Shown here piece after piece: positions 8,286 to 16,777 of a stretch of 64,000 nt of DNA. The notes under the pieces were generated by a model. That model was not told the origin of the DNA and made no database searches. It saw nothing but the letters and a program-made list of their open reading frames with translations. The position numbers and the translations under genes were made by a program. This DNA comes from Pseudomonas jinjuensis (GTDB lineage: Bacteria; Pseudomonadota; Gammaproteobacteria; Pseudomonadales; Pseudomonadaceae): positions 124,001 to 188,000 of the forward strand of contig NZ_FNIJ01000011.1 of NCBI RefSeq assembly GCF_900103845.1. Reading direction: 5' to 3'. Numbering within the stretch: position 1 is the stretch's first letter; each line of letters opens with the position of its first letter.

Positions 8286-9443
8286 ATGAAAGTCAAACAC
8301 TTAACCCTGATCATAGCGGTGACAGGCATCGCCATAGCTATCGCTGGCTGCAAGGACACGGCGTCCTCCGCGACGCCGGCCGACCCGCCCAGCGTTCCCG
8401 TTGCTGAGGTCGTCGTTCGTCCGGTTACTCCATTCGTTGAATTCACGGGGTCGTTGACGGCGGTCAAGCAGGTCGAGCTGCGTCCGCGTGTCGCCGGTTA
8501 TATCCAGGACGTCACGGTGCCGGAAGGCCAGTTGGTTGAAAAAGGCAAGCAGCTATTCCTCATCGATCCGCGCGTGTTCCAGGCCGCTCAGGACGCCGCC
8601 AAAGCGCGCCTGCGCGAGGCCGAGGCGGCGGCGCTGCTGGCCCGGACGGAGCATGAGCGGGCCGAGCAGCTGTTCGCCAGGAAGGTCGTCGCCCGGGAAC
8701 GACTCGATAACGCCATTGCCTCGCGCAATGCCAGCAAGGCCCAGGTCGACGCGGCCAAGGCCGCCCTGGATGCGGCGCAACTGGACCTGGGCTTCACGCG
8801 GGTCACCGCGCCGATCAGTGGGCGCGTGGGGCATATCCTGGTCACCGAGGGCAACTACGTCACCAATGGCGTGACTGCGCTGACGACCATCGTTTCGGTC
8901 GATCCACTGTATGTGTACTTCGATGTCGACGAGCGTACCTACCTGCAGGCGCTGGCTCCGCTCCGTGGCAGGGGCGGTGAACAGGCTCCCAACGTTGATG
9001 TGGCCCTGCTCACCGACACGTCCTATACGCGGCGCAGCCGCCTCGACTTTCTCGCCAATGCCGCAGATCGTGGGACCGGAACGGTCAGGGTTCGCGCGGT
9101 GGTCGACAATCCGGATGGGCAACTGACGCCTGGGCTGTTCGCCAAGGTCAGGCTGGAAACCGGCGCGCCCCGCGACCAGGTCCTGGTCGCCGACCATTCG
9201 ATCGGCACCGACCAGGGTAGGCGTTACGTCCTGGTCATCGGCGAGGGCGACAGGACCCAATACCGGCCAGTGGAGCTCGGGCCGATGGTCGATGGCCTGC
9301 GAGTCATTCGCCAGGGTTTGCAGCCAGGCGAGCGCATCGTCGTCAAAGGCCTGGTGCGTCCGGACATGCAGATCACGCCGCGCCTGGCGGAAATCGATGG
9401 CACGCCCCTTGATCTGTCGCAGACCGTGGGGGCCGTGCAATGA
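8286..9443 (+). CDS. MexE-like RND efflux periplasmic adaptor (membrane fusion lipoprotein)
   Basis: This 385-residue adaptor of a tripartite pump links the inner-membrane RND transporter to the outer-membrane channel. The start at 8286 (MKVKHLTLIIAVTG) was chosen over an upstream ATG at 8229 because it yields a lipoprotein signal with lipobox IAGC, Cys22 as the lipidation site, and has AGGAAGG upstream. The barrel-sandwich halves are visible as VELRPRVAGYIQDVTVPEG and LDLGFTRVTAPISGRVGHI, bracketing a coiled-coil hairpin at about residues 100-165. The stop overlaps the next ATG (ATGA), so the genes are co-translated. The closest family by eye is MexE/HlyD of MexEF-OprN. No adjacent regulator is present. 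Confidence 0.9.
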   Translation: MKVKHLTLIIAVTGIAIAIAGCKDTASSATPADPPSVPVAEVVVRPVTPFVEFTGSLTAVKQVELRPRVAGYIQDVTVPEGQLVEKGKQLFLIDPRVFQAAQDAAKARLREAEAAALLARTEHERAEQLFARKVVARERLDNAIASRNASKAQVDAAKAALDAAQLDLGFTRVTAPISGRVGHILVTEGNYVTNGVTALTTIVSVDPLYVYFDVDERTYLQALAPLRGRGGEQAPNVDVALLTDTSYTRRSRLDFLANAADRGTGTVRVRAVVDNPDGQLTPGLFAKVRLETGAPRDQVLVADHSIGTDQGRRYVLVIGEGDRTQYRPVELGPMVDGLRVIRQGLQPGERIVVKGLVRPDMQITPRLAEIDGTPLDLSQTVGAVQ

Positions 9444-12400
9444 CATTCCCACGGTTTTTCATCGATCGGCCGATCTATGCCATCGTTCTCTCGGTGCTGA
9501 TGATGATTGGTGGGATCGTCTCGTTCTTCCAGTTGCCGCTGAGCGAATACCCGGCGGTGACACCGCCGACCGTACAGGTGACCGCTTCCTATCCCGGCGC
9601 CAATCCCGAGGTGATCGCGCAAACGGTGGCGACGCCGCTGGAGCAGGCAATCACCGGGGTGGAGGGGATGCTGTACATGTCCTCGCAGTCGGCGACGGAT
9701 GGCCGCATGATCCTGACCATCACCTTCGATCAGGATATCGATCCCGACATGGCGCAGATCCAGGTGCAGAACCGGGTCTCGCGGGTCCTTTCGCGCTTGC
9801 CCCAAGAGGTGCAGCGCCAGGGCGTGGTCACCCAGAAGACCTCGCCGGACATACTGATGGTGGTGCATCTGCTGTCGCCTGAAAAACGCTACGATCCGCT
9901 CTACATCTCGAATTACGCCTATCTGCAGGTGCGTGACGAGCTGTTGCGTCTTCCGGGTGTCAGCGATGTCGTGGTGTGGGGCGCCGGCGAGTACAGCATG
10001 AGACTGTGGCTCGACCCTGACCTGATTGCCGCACGCGGGCTGACGGCGGGCGAGGTGATCGCCGCGGTGCGCGAACAGAACGTCCAGGTGGCGGCCGGCT
10101 CGGTCGGCCAGGCACCGGACTCCACCGCAGCCTTCCAGGTCACTGTGAACACGCTCGGTCGACTGACCGACGAAGAGCAGTTCGGCGATATCATCATCCG
10201 CACCGGTGCCAACGGTCAGGTGACGCGCCTGCGCGATGTCGCACGCATCGAGATGGGAGGCGATGCCTATGCGCTGCGCAGCCTGCTCGATGGCCAGCCG
10301 GCGGTCGCCTTGCAGATCATCCAGAGCCCGGGAGCCAATGCGCTCGATACCGCCAAGGCTGTGCGCACGACCATTGCGCGACTCCAGGACAACTTCCCGG
10401 TGGGCCTGACCGCGCGCATGGCCTACGATCCGACGGTGTTCGTCCGGGCTTCGTTGCAGACCGTGGCCACCACCTTGCTGGAGGCGATCCTTCTGGTCGT
10501 GGTGGTGGTGGTGCTGTTCCTGCGCAGCTGGCGGGCCTCGCTGATTCCCCTGATGGCCGTGCCGGTGTCGCTGGTCGGCACATTCGCAGTCATGTACCTG
10601 ATGGGCTTTTCGCTCAATACCCTGTCGTTGTTCGGGCTGGTGCTGTCGATCGGCATCGTCGTTGATGATGCGATCGTCGTGGTGGAGAACGTCGAGCGCC
10701 ACATCGAAAACGGCAAGCCACCTCTGCAGGCCGCGCGACGCGCCATGGATGAAGTCACTGGGCCGATCATCGCCATTACTTCGGTCTTGGCTGCCGTGTT
10801 CATCCCCACAGCCTTCCTCAGTGGCCTGCAAGGTGAGTTCTACCGGCAGTTCGCCCTGACCATCGCCATCTCGACCATTCTGTCTGCGCTCAACTCGCTG
10901 ACCCTCAGCCCGGCGCTGGCCGGCCTGCTGTTGCGTCCGCGCGAGGCTGGCCACCGGTTGACCCCGCGTGGCCGGGTAGGGCGTATCCAGCGGCTGCTCC
11001 AGACCCTTGGCCGGCCGTTGCGACATGCGCCGAATGCCTATGGCAACGTGGTGCGCAAAGTGGTTCGGGTCAGTGGCCTGGCGCTGGCGGTCTACGGAGG
11101 GCTGCTCGGCCTGACCTACATCGGCTTCCAGGCGGTGCCGCCGGGCTTCGTGCCGATGCAGGACAAGTATTACCTGGTCGGCATCGTGCAGTTGCCGAAT
11201 GGGGCGGCGCTGGACCGCACCGAGGCCGTTGCCAGGCAAATGTCCGAGATCGGACTCGCCGAGTCTGGTGTGGAAAGCGTCGTGGCGTTCTCGGGGCTTT
11301 CGGTCAACGGCTTCGTCAATGTGCCGAACGCCGCCGTCCTGTTCTTCATGCTCGACCCGTTCGAGGCGCGTACCACCGAGGACCTCAGCGCGGAGGCCAT
11401 CGCCGGGCGCCTGCAAGCCAAGTTCGCCAGCATCCCCGACGGTTTTCTCGGCGTGTTCCCGCCGCCGCCCGTGCCGGGCCTGGGTACTATCGGTGGCTTC
11501 AAGATGCAGGTCGAGGATCGTGGTGGGGCGGGGTTGCAAGCCCTGGCCCAGCAGACACAGATCCTGATGATGAAGGCGACCGAGTCCGGGCAGCTCGGTG
11601 GGTTGATGACCAGCTTCGATATCAACGCCCCGCAACTCGACGTGGAGATCGACCGTACCAAGGTCAAGAGCCAGGGAGTGGACCTGGCCGATGTGTTCGA
11701 GACGCTGCAGGTCTACCTCGGCTCGCTGTACATCAATGACTTCAACCGCTTCGGTCGCACGTACAAGGTCACGGCCCAGGCAGATGCACCGCACCGCATG
11801 CAGGCTGAAGCCATTGGCCGTTTGCAGGTGCGCAACGCGGCCGGGGCGATGTTGCCGCTGTCCTCGTTTGTCACCGTCACGCCAACCTCCGGACCGGACC
11901 GCGTGATCCACTATAACGGCTACCCGTCGGCCGACATCAGCGGCGGTGCGCTTGCCGGCGTCAGTTCGGGGCAGGCGGTCGCGCTCATGGAGCGTTTGGC
12001 CAGGGAGGTGCTGCCGGAGGGCATGACCTTCGAATGGACCGATCTGACCTACCAGCAAAAGCTGGCGGGCAACAGCGCGCTGTTCATTTTTCCTCTCTGT
12101 GTGCTGTTGGCGTATCTGATTCTCGCTGCGCAGTACAACAGCTGGCTGTTGCCGCTGGCGGTCCTGCTGATCGTGCCGATGTGTCTGCTCAGCGCCATCG
12201 TCGGGGTCTGGCTGGTGGATGGTGACAATAACGTCTTCGTCCAGATCGGGCTCGTCGTGCTGGTCGGCCTAGCCGCCAAGAACGCGATCCTCATCGTCGA
12301 GTTCGCTCGCACGCTGGAGGCCGATGGAGCTAGTCCGCTGGAAGCAGTGGTCGAGGCTTGCCGCTTGCGCTTGCGGCCGATCCTGATGACCTCGCTGGCT

Positions 12401-12616
12401 TTCATCGCGGGTGTCGTTCCGTTAGTCATGGCCAGCGGTGCCGGGGCTGAGATGCGCCAGGCCATGGGGGTGGCGGTGTTCGCCGGGATGCTCGGCGTGA
12501 CGCTGTTCGGCCTGTTCCTGACGCCGGTGTTCTATGTGTTGATCCGGGCGTTGGCGGTGCGTTTGGAGCGGAGCCCCACGAGTACCCAACAGCATCTGGA
12601 AGGGAGTGCATCATGA
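9440..12616 (+). CDS. MexF-like RND (HAE-1) multidrug efflux transporter
   Basis: A 1058-residue inner-membrane proton antiporter. The HAE-1 start (FFIDRPIYAIVLSVLMMIGG), large porter loops, and the TM4 proton-relay aspartates Asp409 and Asp410 in GIVVDDAIVVVENVER are present. The second half repeats the fold (GLAAKNAILIVEFAR). It closely follows the MexF layout, so chloramphenicol, quinolone or biocide-like substrates are plausible, but substrate cannot be read from sequence. It overlaps both flanking genes by 4 bp. Length is normal and no frame lesion is present, so the pump appears functional despite lying in decayed mobile DNA. Confidence 0.92.
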   Translation: MTFPRFFIDRPIYAIVLSVLMMIGGIVSFFQLPLSEYPAVTPPTVQVTASYPGANPEVIAQTVATPLEQAITGVEGMLYMSSQSATDGRMILTITFDQDIDPDMAQIQVQNRVSRVLSRLPQEVQRQGVVTQKTSPDILMVVHLLSPEKRYDPLYISNYAYLQVRDELLRLPGVSDVVVWGAGEYSMRLWLDPDLIAARGLTAGEVIAAVREQNVQVAAGSVGQAPDSTAAFQVTVNTLGRLTDEEQFGDIIIRTGANGQVTRLRDVARIEMGGDAYALRSLLDGQPAVALQIIQSPGANALDTAKAVRTTIARLQDNFPVGLTARMAYDPTVFVRASLQTVATTLLEAILLVVVVVVLFLRSWRASLIPLMAVPVSLVGTFAVMYLMGFSLNTLSLFGLVLSIGIVVDDAIVVVENVERHIENGKPPLQAARRAMDEVTGPIIAITSVLAAVFIPTAFLSGLQGEFYRQFALTIAISTILSALNSLTLSPALAGLLLRPREAGHRLTPRGRVGRIQRLLQTLGRPLRHAPNAYGNVVRKVVRVSGLALAVYGGLLGLTYIGFQAVPPGFVPMQDKYYLVGIVQLPNGAALDRTEAVARQMSEIGLAESGVESVVAFSGLSVNGFVNVPNAAVLFFMLDPFEARTTEDLSAEAIAGRLQAKFASIPDGFLGVFPPPPVPGLGTIGGFKMQVEDRGGAGLQALAQQTQILMMKATESGQLGGLMTSFDINAPQLDVEIDRTKVKSQGVDLADVFETLQVYLGSLYINDFNRFGRTYKVTAQADAPHRMQAEAIGRLQVRNAAGAMLPLSSFVTVTPTSGPDRVIHYNGYPSADISGGALAGVSSGQAVALMERLAREVLPEGMTFEWTDLTYQQKLAGNSALFIFPLCVLLAYLILAAQYNSWLLPLAVLLIVPMCLLSAIVGVWLVDGDNNVFVQIGLVVLVGLAAKNAILIVEFARTLEADGASPLEAVVEACRLRLRPILMTSLAFIAGVVPLVMASGAGAEMRQAMGVAVFAGMLGVTLFGLFLTPVFYVLIRALAVRLERSPTSTQQHLEGSAS

Positions 12617-14100
12617 GCCGATGCTATCGACACCTGCTATCTCCGCTGAGTGCGTTCATCCTGCTGACCGGCTGCGCTGCGGTGGGACCCGATTACTCGC
12701 CGCCGGACGTACACATACCTGCCAGCTTCGGTGAGACCGCCCCAGGGCTTGACTCCGGGGAAGTGCAGGTCGAATGGTGGCGCGGTCTCGACGAGCCGGC
12801 GCTGGTGAGCCTGATCCAGCGGGCGCTTGCCGCGAACCACGACATCGCTCTCGCCGCCGTTCGCCTGGAAGAGGCGAAGGCCTTGCTGCGCGGGAGCAGG
12901 CAGGAGTTCCTGCCGCGTGGCGGGCCCGCGTATGGCTACCAGACCCAGCGACGCGGCGAAGTCGAGACGCCGGCCGGGCAGCAGCGCGAGATCGAGACCT
13001 ATCGAGGCGCGCTCGATGCATCCTGGGAGATCGACCTGTTCGGCCGGGTGCGACGGTCGGTGGAGGCTGCCGAGGCACAAGCGGGGTCCCGCGAGGCCCT
13101 GCTGCGCAGCGTGCAGGAGAGCGTCGCCGCAACCGTGGTCGCGACCTGGTTCGAATTGCAGGGCATCGAGGCCGAACTTGCCGTCGTCAACGATATCCGC
13201 CAGAACCAGCGTGACAGCCTCGAGATGGTCGAGCGCCTGGTCAGCGCCGGCTCTGCCCATGAGTTCGACCGGCTGCGTGCCGAGGCGTTGTTGCGCAATG
13301 TCGAGGCGGCCGTGCCGGAACTCGAGCAGCGCCGCGCGGCTTCCACCAATGCGCTGGCCATCCTCCTGGCCGATACACCGCAGACATTCAGGCCCCCGGC
13401 AGCCGGCTCGAGCCACGAAACGCTGAAGGTACGCACGATCGGGGTGGGTGATCCTGCGGGACTGCTCTCTCGCCGCGCCGACATTGCGGCGGCCGAACGC
13501 AACCTTGCAGCGGCCACGGCGCGAATCGGGGTCGAGACGGCCGGGCTGTATCCGCAGATCCAGGTGCAAGGTTCGATCGGCCTGGTCGCGGGCGACCTCG
13601 ATGCATTGGACGATGGTGGCGCGACATTCAACTTCCTGAGCCCGGTGATTCGCTGGGCGGTGCTCGATCGAGGCCGCGTGCGTGCGCAAATCGCGGCTAG
13701 CGAGGCCCGCGCCCAAGAGGCTTTGATCCTGTACGATCAGACGGTATTGCGTGCCTTGCAGGAAACCGATGACGCCTTCAAGCGCTATGGCGCGGCAGGT
13801 GACGCGCTTCGTCTGCGTCTGCTCGAGTCGGCGGCCAATCGCGAGGCAGCGCACCTTGCCAGGGAGCGTTTCATCCAGGGCGACGGCCAGTATCTGGATG
13901 TGCTTGAGGCCGAGCGCTCGGACTATCTCAGCCGACGGGCGCTGACTATCGCCCGCACCACCCAGCGCCTTGCCATCGTCAGCATATACAAGGCACTCGG
14001 TGGTGGCTGGGAGACCTGTGCCGGGCTGGACCAACGTTGCCACGTGGCCGACGGCAATGACCATCTGCCGCTCGCGCAACAGGTTGGCGACCGCTCTTGA
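12613..14100 (+). CDS. OprN-like outer-membrane efflux channel lipoprotein (NodT/TolC family)
   Basis: The 495-residue outer-membrane factor has a signal peptide with lipobox LTGC (Cys21) and the family start CAAVGPDYSPPDVHIP. The two outer-membrane-efflux repeats are visible (LIQRALAANHDIALAAVRLE and the later AAERNLAAATARIGVETAGL), as is SWEIDLFGRVRRSVEAAEAQ. It completes the tripartite pump with the two upstream genes and is translationally coupled. The last about 25 residues (TCAGLDQRCHVADGNDHLPL) extend past the usual end and may reflect loss of an original stop. Confidence 0.9.
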   Translation: MSRCYRHLLSPLSAFILLTGCAAVGPDYSPPDVHIPASFGETAPGLDSGEVQVEWWRGLDEPALVSLIQRALAANHDIALAAVRLEEAKALLRGSRQEFLPRGGPAYGYQTQRRGEVETPAGQQREIETYRGALDASWEIDLFGRVRRSVEAAEAQAGSREALLRSVQESVAATVVATWFELQGIEAELAVVNDIRQNQRDSLEMVERLVSAGSAHEFDRLRAEALLRNVEAAVPELEQRRAASTNALAILLADTPQTFRPPAAGSSHETLKVRTIGVGDPAGLLSRRADIAAAERNLAAATARIGVETAGLYPQIQVQGSIGLVAGDLDALDDGGATFNFLSPVIRWAVLDRGRVRAQIAASEARAQEALILYDQTVLRALQETDDAFKRYGAAGDALRLRLLESAANREAAHLARERFIQGDGQYLDVLEAERSDYLSRRALTIARTTQRLAIVSIYKALGGGWETCAGLDQRCHVADGNDHLPLAQQVGDRS

Positions 14101-14334
14101 ACATCCCTTGAGCCATTTAGGGAAATTCGAAGCAACATCTATTGCCGTGCAGTCCGGGGGTCCAAATCGACGTCCTCGACCGGCTCCTGCCGGTCGAGGG
14201 CATGATCCGGGTTCCCTGTCTGGAGGGCTGGCGCCGCCCGGATCGTCGACAACCCGCGGACCATCGCGTGCCGAGTGTTCACGGACTGCCTGGTTGGAAT
14301 TAGGCGACGTGCGTTCATTCAGGAACTCTTGCTT
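14101..14334. other. Intergenic region with a 10-bp hairpin
   Basis: No gene is supported. A perfect inverted repeat, CCTCGACCGG (14174-14183) with CCGGTCGAGG (14190-14199), has a 6-nt loop but no T-run. It could weakly terminate the pump operon or be a protein-binding palindrome. Confidence 0.5.
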
Positions 14335-14892
14335 ATGTCCCTAAGCCCTGTAAATCGGTTCGTCGTGATCTCCGGATGCTCGGGCGGCGGCAAGTCAACG
14401 CTTCTCGCCGAGCTTGCTCAACGGGGATATGTCGTTGTAGAGGAGCCTGGCAGACGGATCGTACGTGCAGAGGTGGAGAACCGTGGTACTGCCCTTCCCT
14501 GGATAGATCTGCCTGCGTTCTTACGTCAAGCCATTGCAATGGCTCTTGCAGATAGAGATGCCGTCCGCAGATCGGATAATTGGGTCTTCTTCGACCGGGG
14601 GATTGTCGACGCTGCAGTCGGCCTTCAGCACCTTACCGGTGAGCCGGTAGTCGCGACCCTCGGACATACCCACCGTTATCACCAGCACGTTTTCCTGACG
14701 CCACCGTGGCCCGAAATCTATGTTCAAGATCCGGAGCGGCGCCACGGCATTGACAGCGCCACGTCGGAATACTTTCGACTTCTCGAAACCTACTCCGCAT
14801 TGGGGTATGAAATTTCTATCCTGTCGAAGGTCGATGTGACAGAGCGTGCAGACTTTGTCTTGGGGACTCTTGACTACTGGCGATCTCGTTAG
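14335..14892 (+). CDS. AAA-type P-loop ATPase, small predicted nucleotide-binding protein (AAA_28-like)
   Basis: The 185-residue protein carries a Walker A motif SGCSGGGKST (Lys20) directly at the N-terminus (NRFVVISGCSGGGKSTLLAE) and a Walker B-like WVFFDRGIVDA near residue 85. This matches a family of small predicted ATPases related to kinase-like P-loop proteins. HRYHQHVFLTPPWPEIY and EYFRLLETYSALGYEI are conserved in that family. The biological role is unknown. ATG 14335 was chosen because upstream in-frame sequence (MFTDCLVGIRRR) looks non-coding. It stands alone between the efflux operon and the oppositely oriented ICE-like genes. Confidence 0.7.
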   Translation: MSLSPVNRFVVISGCSGGGKSTLLAELAQRGYVVVEEPGRRIVRAEVENRGTALPWIDLPAFLRQAIAMALADRDAVRRSDNWVFFDRGIVDAAVGLQHLTGEPVVATLGHTHRYHQHVFLTPPWPEIYVQDPERRHGIDSATSEYFRLLETYSALGYEISILSKVDVTERADFVLGTLDYWRSR

Positions 14893-15008
14893 TTTTGTTC
14901 AATGCCGAACGTCGTTGAATATTTTTGTCTCAAGGTTTTCTCAGCGCGGAACGATACAACAGTTGAATCGCTCCTGTTTTCGCAGACAGCATCGGGCGTG
15001 CGCTCTCT

Positions 15009-15048
15009 TGGCCGCTAGCTGTGGGTGCAAAGCGGCAGCTAGCGGCCA
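15009..15048. repeat. 13-bp perfect inverted repeat (hairpin) beside the traF-like gene end
   Basis: TGGCCGCTAGCTG (15009-15021) is repeated in inverse as CAGCTAGCGGCCA (15036-15048) around a 14-nt loop, then a smaller GCGCT/AGCGC hairpin follows. It lies in the roughly 215-bp gene-free gap 14893-15107, downstream of the traF-like gene on the minus strand. There is no T-run, so a classic terminator is unlikely. Confidence 0.6.
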
Positions 15049-15107
15049 GGAGCAGCGCTTTAAGAGCGCCTGGAAAATCAGGGCTGATGGTGATCACCAG
15101 CAACTGC

Positions 15108-15695
15108 TCATGGCTTCAGCATCATCGGGTGCGCCGTGCCAAGCACCGCAGTGGCATGCACAGGGCCGAAGTAGCGGCTGTCGAAGGACTCCGGGTTTTC
15201 GGTGCTCAGCAGGAACAACTCGTCGTCGACCAGTCGCCGGCAATCCTGCCAGCCGCGTAGTACGCGTCCCAACCGGTCATGCGTCAGCACCCTGGCCATG
15301 GGGCTGTCGTCGACCAGCACCCAGTCGCCACTTCGGCAAACCCGTTGCGGTGCCAGGGCTGCGATGGGTTTGAGCAAGGGGATATGCATCGGTAGGTAGC
15401 CGCGCTGCGCAGCCAGCGTCGCAGCCTCTGCAGGCAGCCTGACCAGGACAATGTGGCCCGGCGCAAGCTCGGCGAGCGGCTGGATGAGATACCAGCCTGG
15501 TGCGACGCTGTCCGTCGGGTTGTAGACCAGCTTTACGGATGAGAGCTCCAGGCTGGTCCACAAGAGCAGCCCCAAGGCAACCATCGTTGCGATCAAGATC
15601 CGCCCGCTGCGCTGCCCAGGTTTCTGCTCACTGTCCTGCGAGACGACGTGTTGTCCGGCAGTCGCCAGCCCGACGCGAGTGATGTGCGACTTCAT
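15108..15695 (-). CDS. traF: TraF-like S26-family signal peptidase of a conjugative element
   Basis: A 195-residue membrane-anchored serine peptidase. One hydrophobic segment (ILIATMVALGLLLWTSLEL) is followed by the catalytic serine motif NPTDSVAPGWYLI and the catalytic-lysine box RGYLPMHIPLLKPIAA, then the C-terminal DELFLLSTENPESFDSRYFG typical of IncP/Ti TraF. In conjugative plasmids TraF cyclises or trims the pilin TrbC. No trbC-like pilin or mating-pore gene is present here, so its substrate is missing. Its start overlaps the preceding parB-like stop by 4 bp. Confidence 0.85.
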   Translation of the reverse strand: MKSHITRVGLATAGQHVVSQDSEQKPGQRSGRILIATMVALGLLLWTSLELSSVKLVYNPTDSVAPGWYLIQPLAELAPGHIVLVRLPAEAATLAAQRGYLPMHIPLLKPIAALAPQRVCRSGDWVLVDDSPMARVLTHDRLGRVLRGWQDCRRLVDDELFLLSTENPESFDSRYFGPVHATAVLGTAHPMMLKP

Positions 15696-15934
15696 GACGA
15701 CACCTCCGGAAACTCGCGCTCCAGCAGATCGCGCAGCATCTCGGTCACGGTGACGCCGTTGTTGAAGGCCGAAACCTTGATGCGGGCACGCAGGGCAGGT
15801 GTGATGTCCAGTGTCAGCCGGGCGGTGTACAGGTCGCGTTTGTTTACCTCGCTCGAATCACCCTGGCGCACCCAGGCTTCCGCTTGCGGAGTAGCCGTTG
15901 GTCGCGCGCCGATGCCGATTCGCTTGCCGCTCAT
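15692..15934 (-). CDS. Small ParB-like / ribbon-helix-helix partition protein
   Basis: An 80-residue basic protein with a C-terminal ribbon-helix-helix-like region (ARLTLDITPALRARIKVSAF, NNGVTVTEMLRDLLEREF). Sitting directly behind a ParA homologue with a 4-bp overlap, it is probably the DNA-binding partner of ParA. Such small parB genes are found behind parA in Tn4371-like ICEs and IncP-related plasmids. It is not a canonical large ParB with a CTPase domain. Start ATG 15934 overlaps the parA stop. Confidence 0.7.
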   Translation of the reverse strand: MSGKRIGIGARPTATPQAEAWVRQGDSSEVNKRDLYTARLTLDITPALRARIKVSAFNNGVTVTEMLRDLLEREFPEVSS

Positions 15935-16569
15935 GACGACCACCCCAGCAGCTCGTCCACCAGTCGGCCGATCTCGCATGCCGCCGCGCTGTGCGGTGCC
16001 AGCTCGCGTGCCAGCCTTCCCGCCGCCACGCTTTCGGCGAACAGGATGCGCTGGCGCACCTCCGCCTGTAGCGCCGGCAACGGTTGCTCGGCCAGGGCGC
16101 CACGCGCCTCGCGGCCGATCACCGTGGTGCTGACGCGCCGGTTGATCACGAAGGCCGCGCGCATCGTGGGACGAAACACCTGCGCCTCGCGAATCAGGTT
16201 GACCATCTCCGCGCTGGCCCACAGGTCGTAGGGACTGGGCTGCACAGGGACCAGCACCCGATCGGCCGCCAGCAGCGCCGAACGTGCCAAGGCGGCAATA
16301 CGCGGCGGTCCATCGATGATGATGTGGTCGGCCTTCCGGGCGAGCTCCGGCGCTTCCTGGTGCAGAGTCTCGCGCGCCAGGCCGACGGCGCCGAACAGCC
16401 TGGGCAATCCCTGCTGGCTGCGTCGTTGCGTCCAGTCCAGCGCGGAACCCTGCGGATCGGCGTCCAGCAGCACTACCGACGCACCGCGCAGCGCGAGTTC
16501 ACCGGCGAGGTGGGTGGCGAGCGTGGTCTTGCCAACACCGCCTTTCTGGTTGAGCAGCGCGACGATCAT
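15931..16569 (-). CDS. parA: ParA-family partition ATPase
   Basis: The 212-residue Walker-type ATPase begins MIVALLNQKGGVGKTTLATH, with the deviant Walker A KGGVGKTT at residues 9-16, then VVLLDADPQGSALDW and HIIIDGPPRIAALARSAL (Walker A' and B). It lacks an N-terminal HTH, so it is the short type Ib/ICE kind, working with the small partner encoded next. It would stabilise a plasmid-like intermediate. ATG 16569 was chosen as the family start. The region upstream contains the iteron-like repeats. Confidence 0.9.
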   Translation of the reverse strand: MIVALLNQKGGVGKTTLATHLAGELALRGASVVLLDADPQGSALDWTQRRSQQGLPRLFGAVGLARETLHQEAPELARKADHIIIDGPPRIAALARSALLAADRVLVPVQPSPYDLWASAEMVNLIREAQVFRPTMRAAFVINRRVSTTVIGREARGALAEQPLPALQAEVRQRILFAESVAAGRLARELAPHSAAACEIGRLVDELLGWSS

Positions 16570-16689
16570 GGCTGTGCCTCCGCGCTGCCCATGAACGATC
16601 GCGGCGCCCCATAACAAGTTAGATCTCTTGGGTTAGTAGAGTTAAGGAACGCTGAAAGTACCGTCATTCCTGGCGTACAAGGGATTCGG

Positions 16690-16753
16690 TGCGCCTGATG
16701 GCACGATAGTCGTGCGCCTGATAGCACGAGTCCGTTTGCGCCTGATAGCACGA
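16690..16753. repeat. Three iteron-like 17-bp direct repeats between repA and parA
   Basis: The unit TGCGCCTGATRGCACGA occurs at 16690-16706 (G at the variable base), 16713-16729 and 16737-16753. Spacing is 23 and 24 bp, about two helical turns, as in plasmid replication iterons. Each unit is preceded or ended by GTGC/GCAC-like bases. They lie just downstream of the repA-type gene, in a gap otherwise empty (16570-16777), and are good candidates for Rep binding sites of a vestigial origin or for repA/parA autoregulation. Confidence 0.8.
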
Positions 16754-16777
16754 TAGGATTCACAGCTTGTCCGCGAC

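Noticed and set aside
9224..12058. A 944-codon minus-strand open frame opposite the RND transporter gene
   Set aside because: It is antisense to a clear MexF homologue, is His/Arg/Gly-rich without hydrophobic or domain structure, and is a typical GC-bias shadow.
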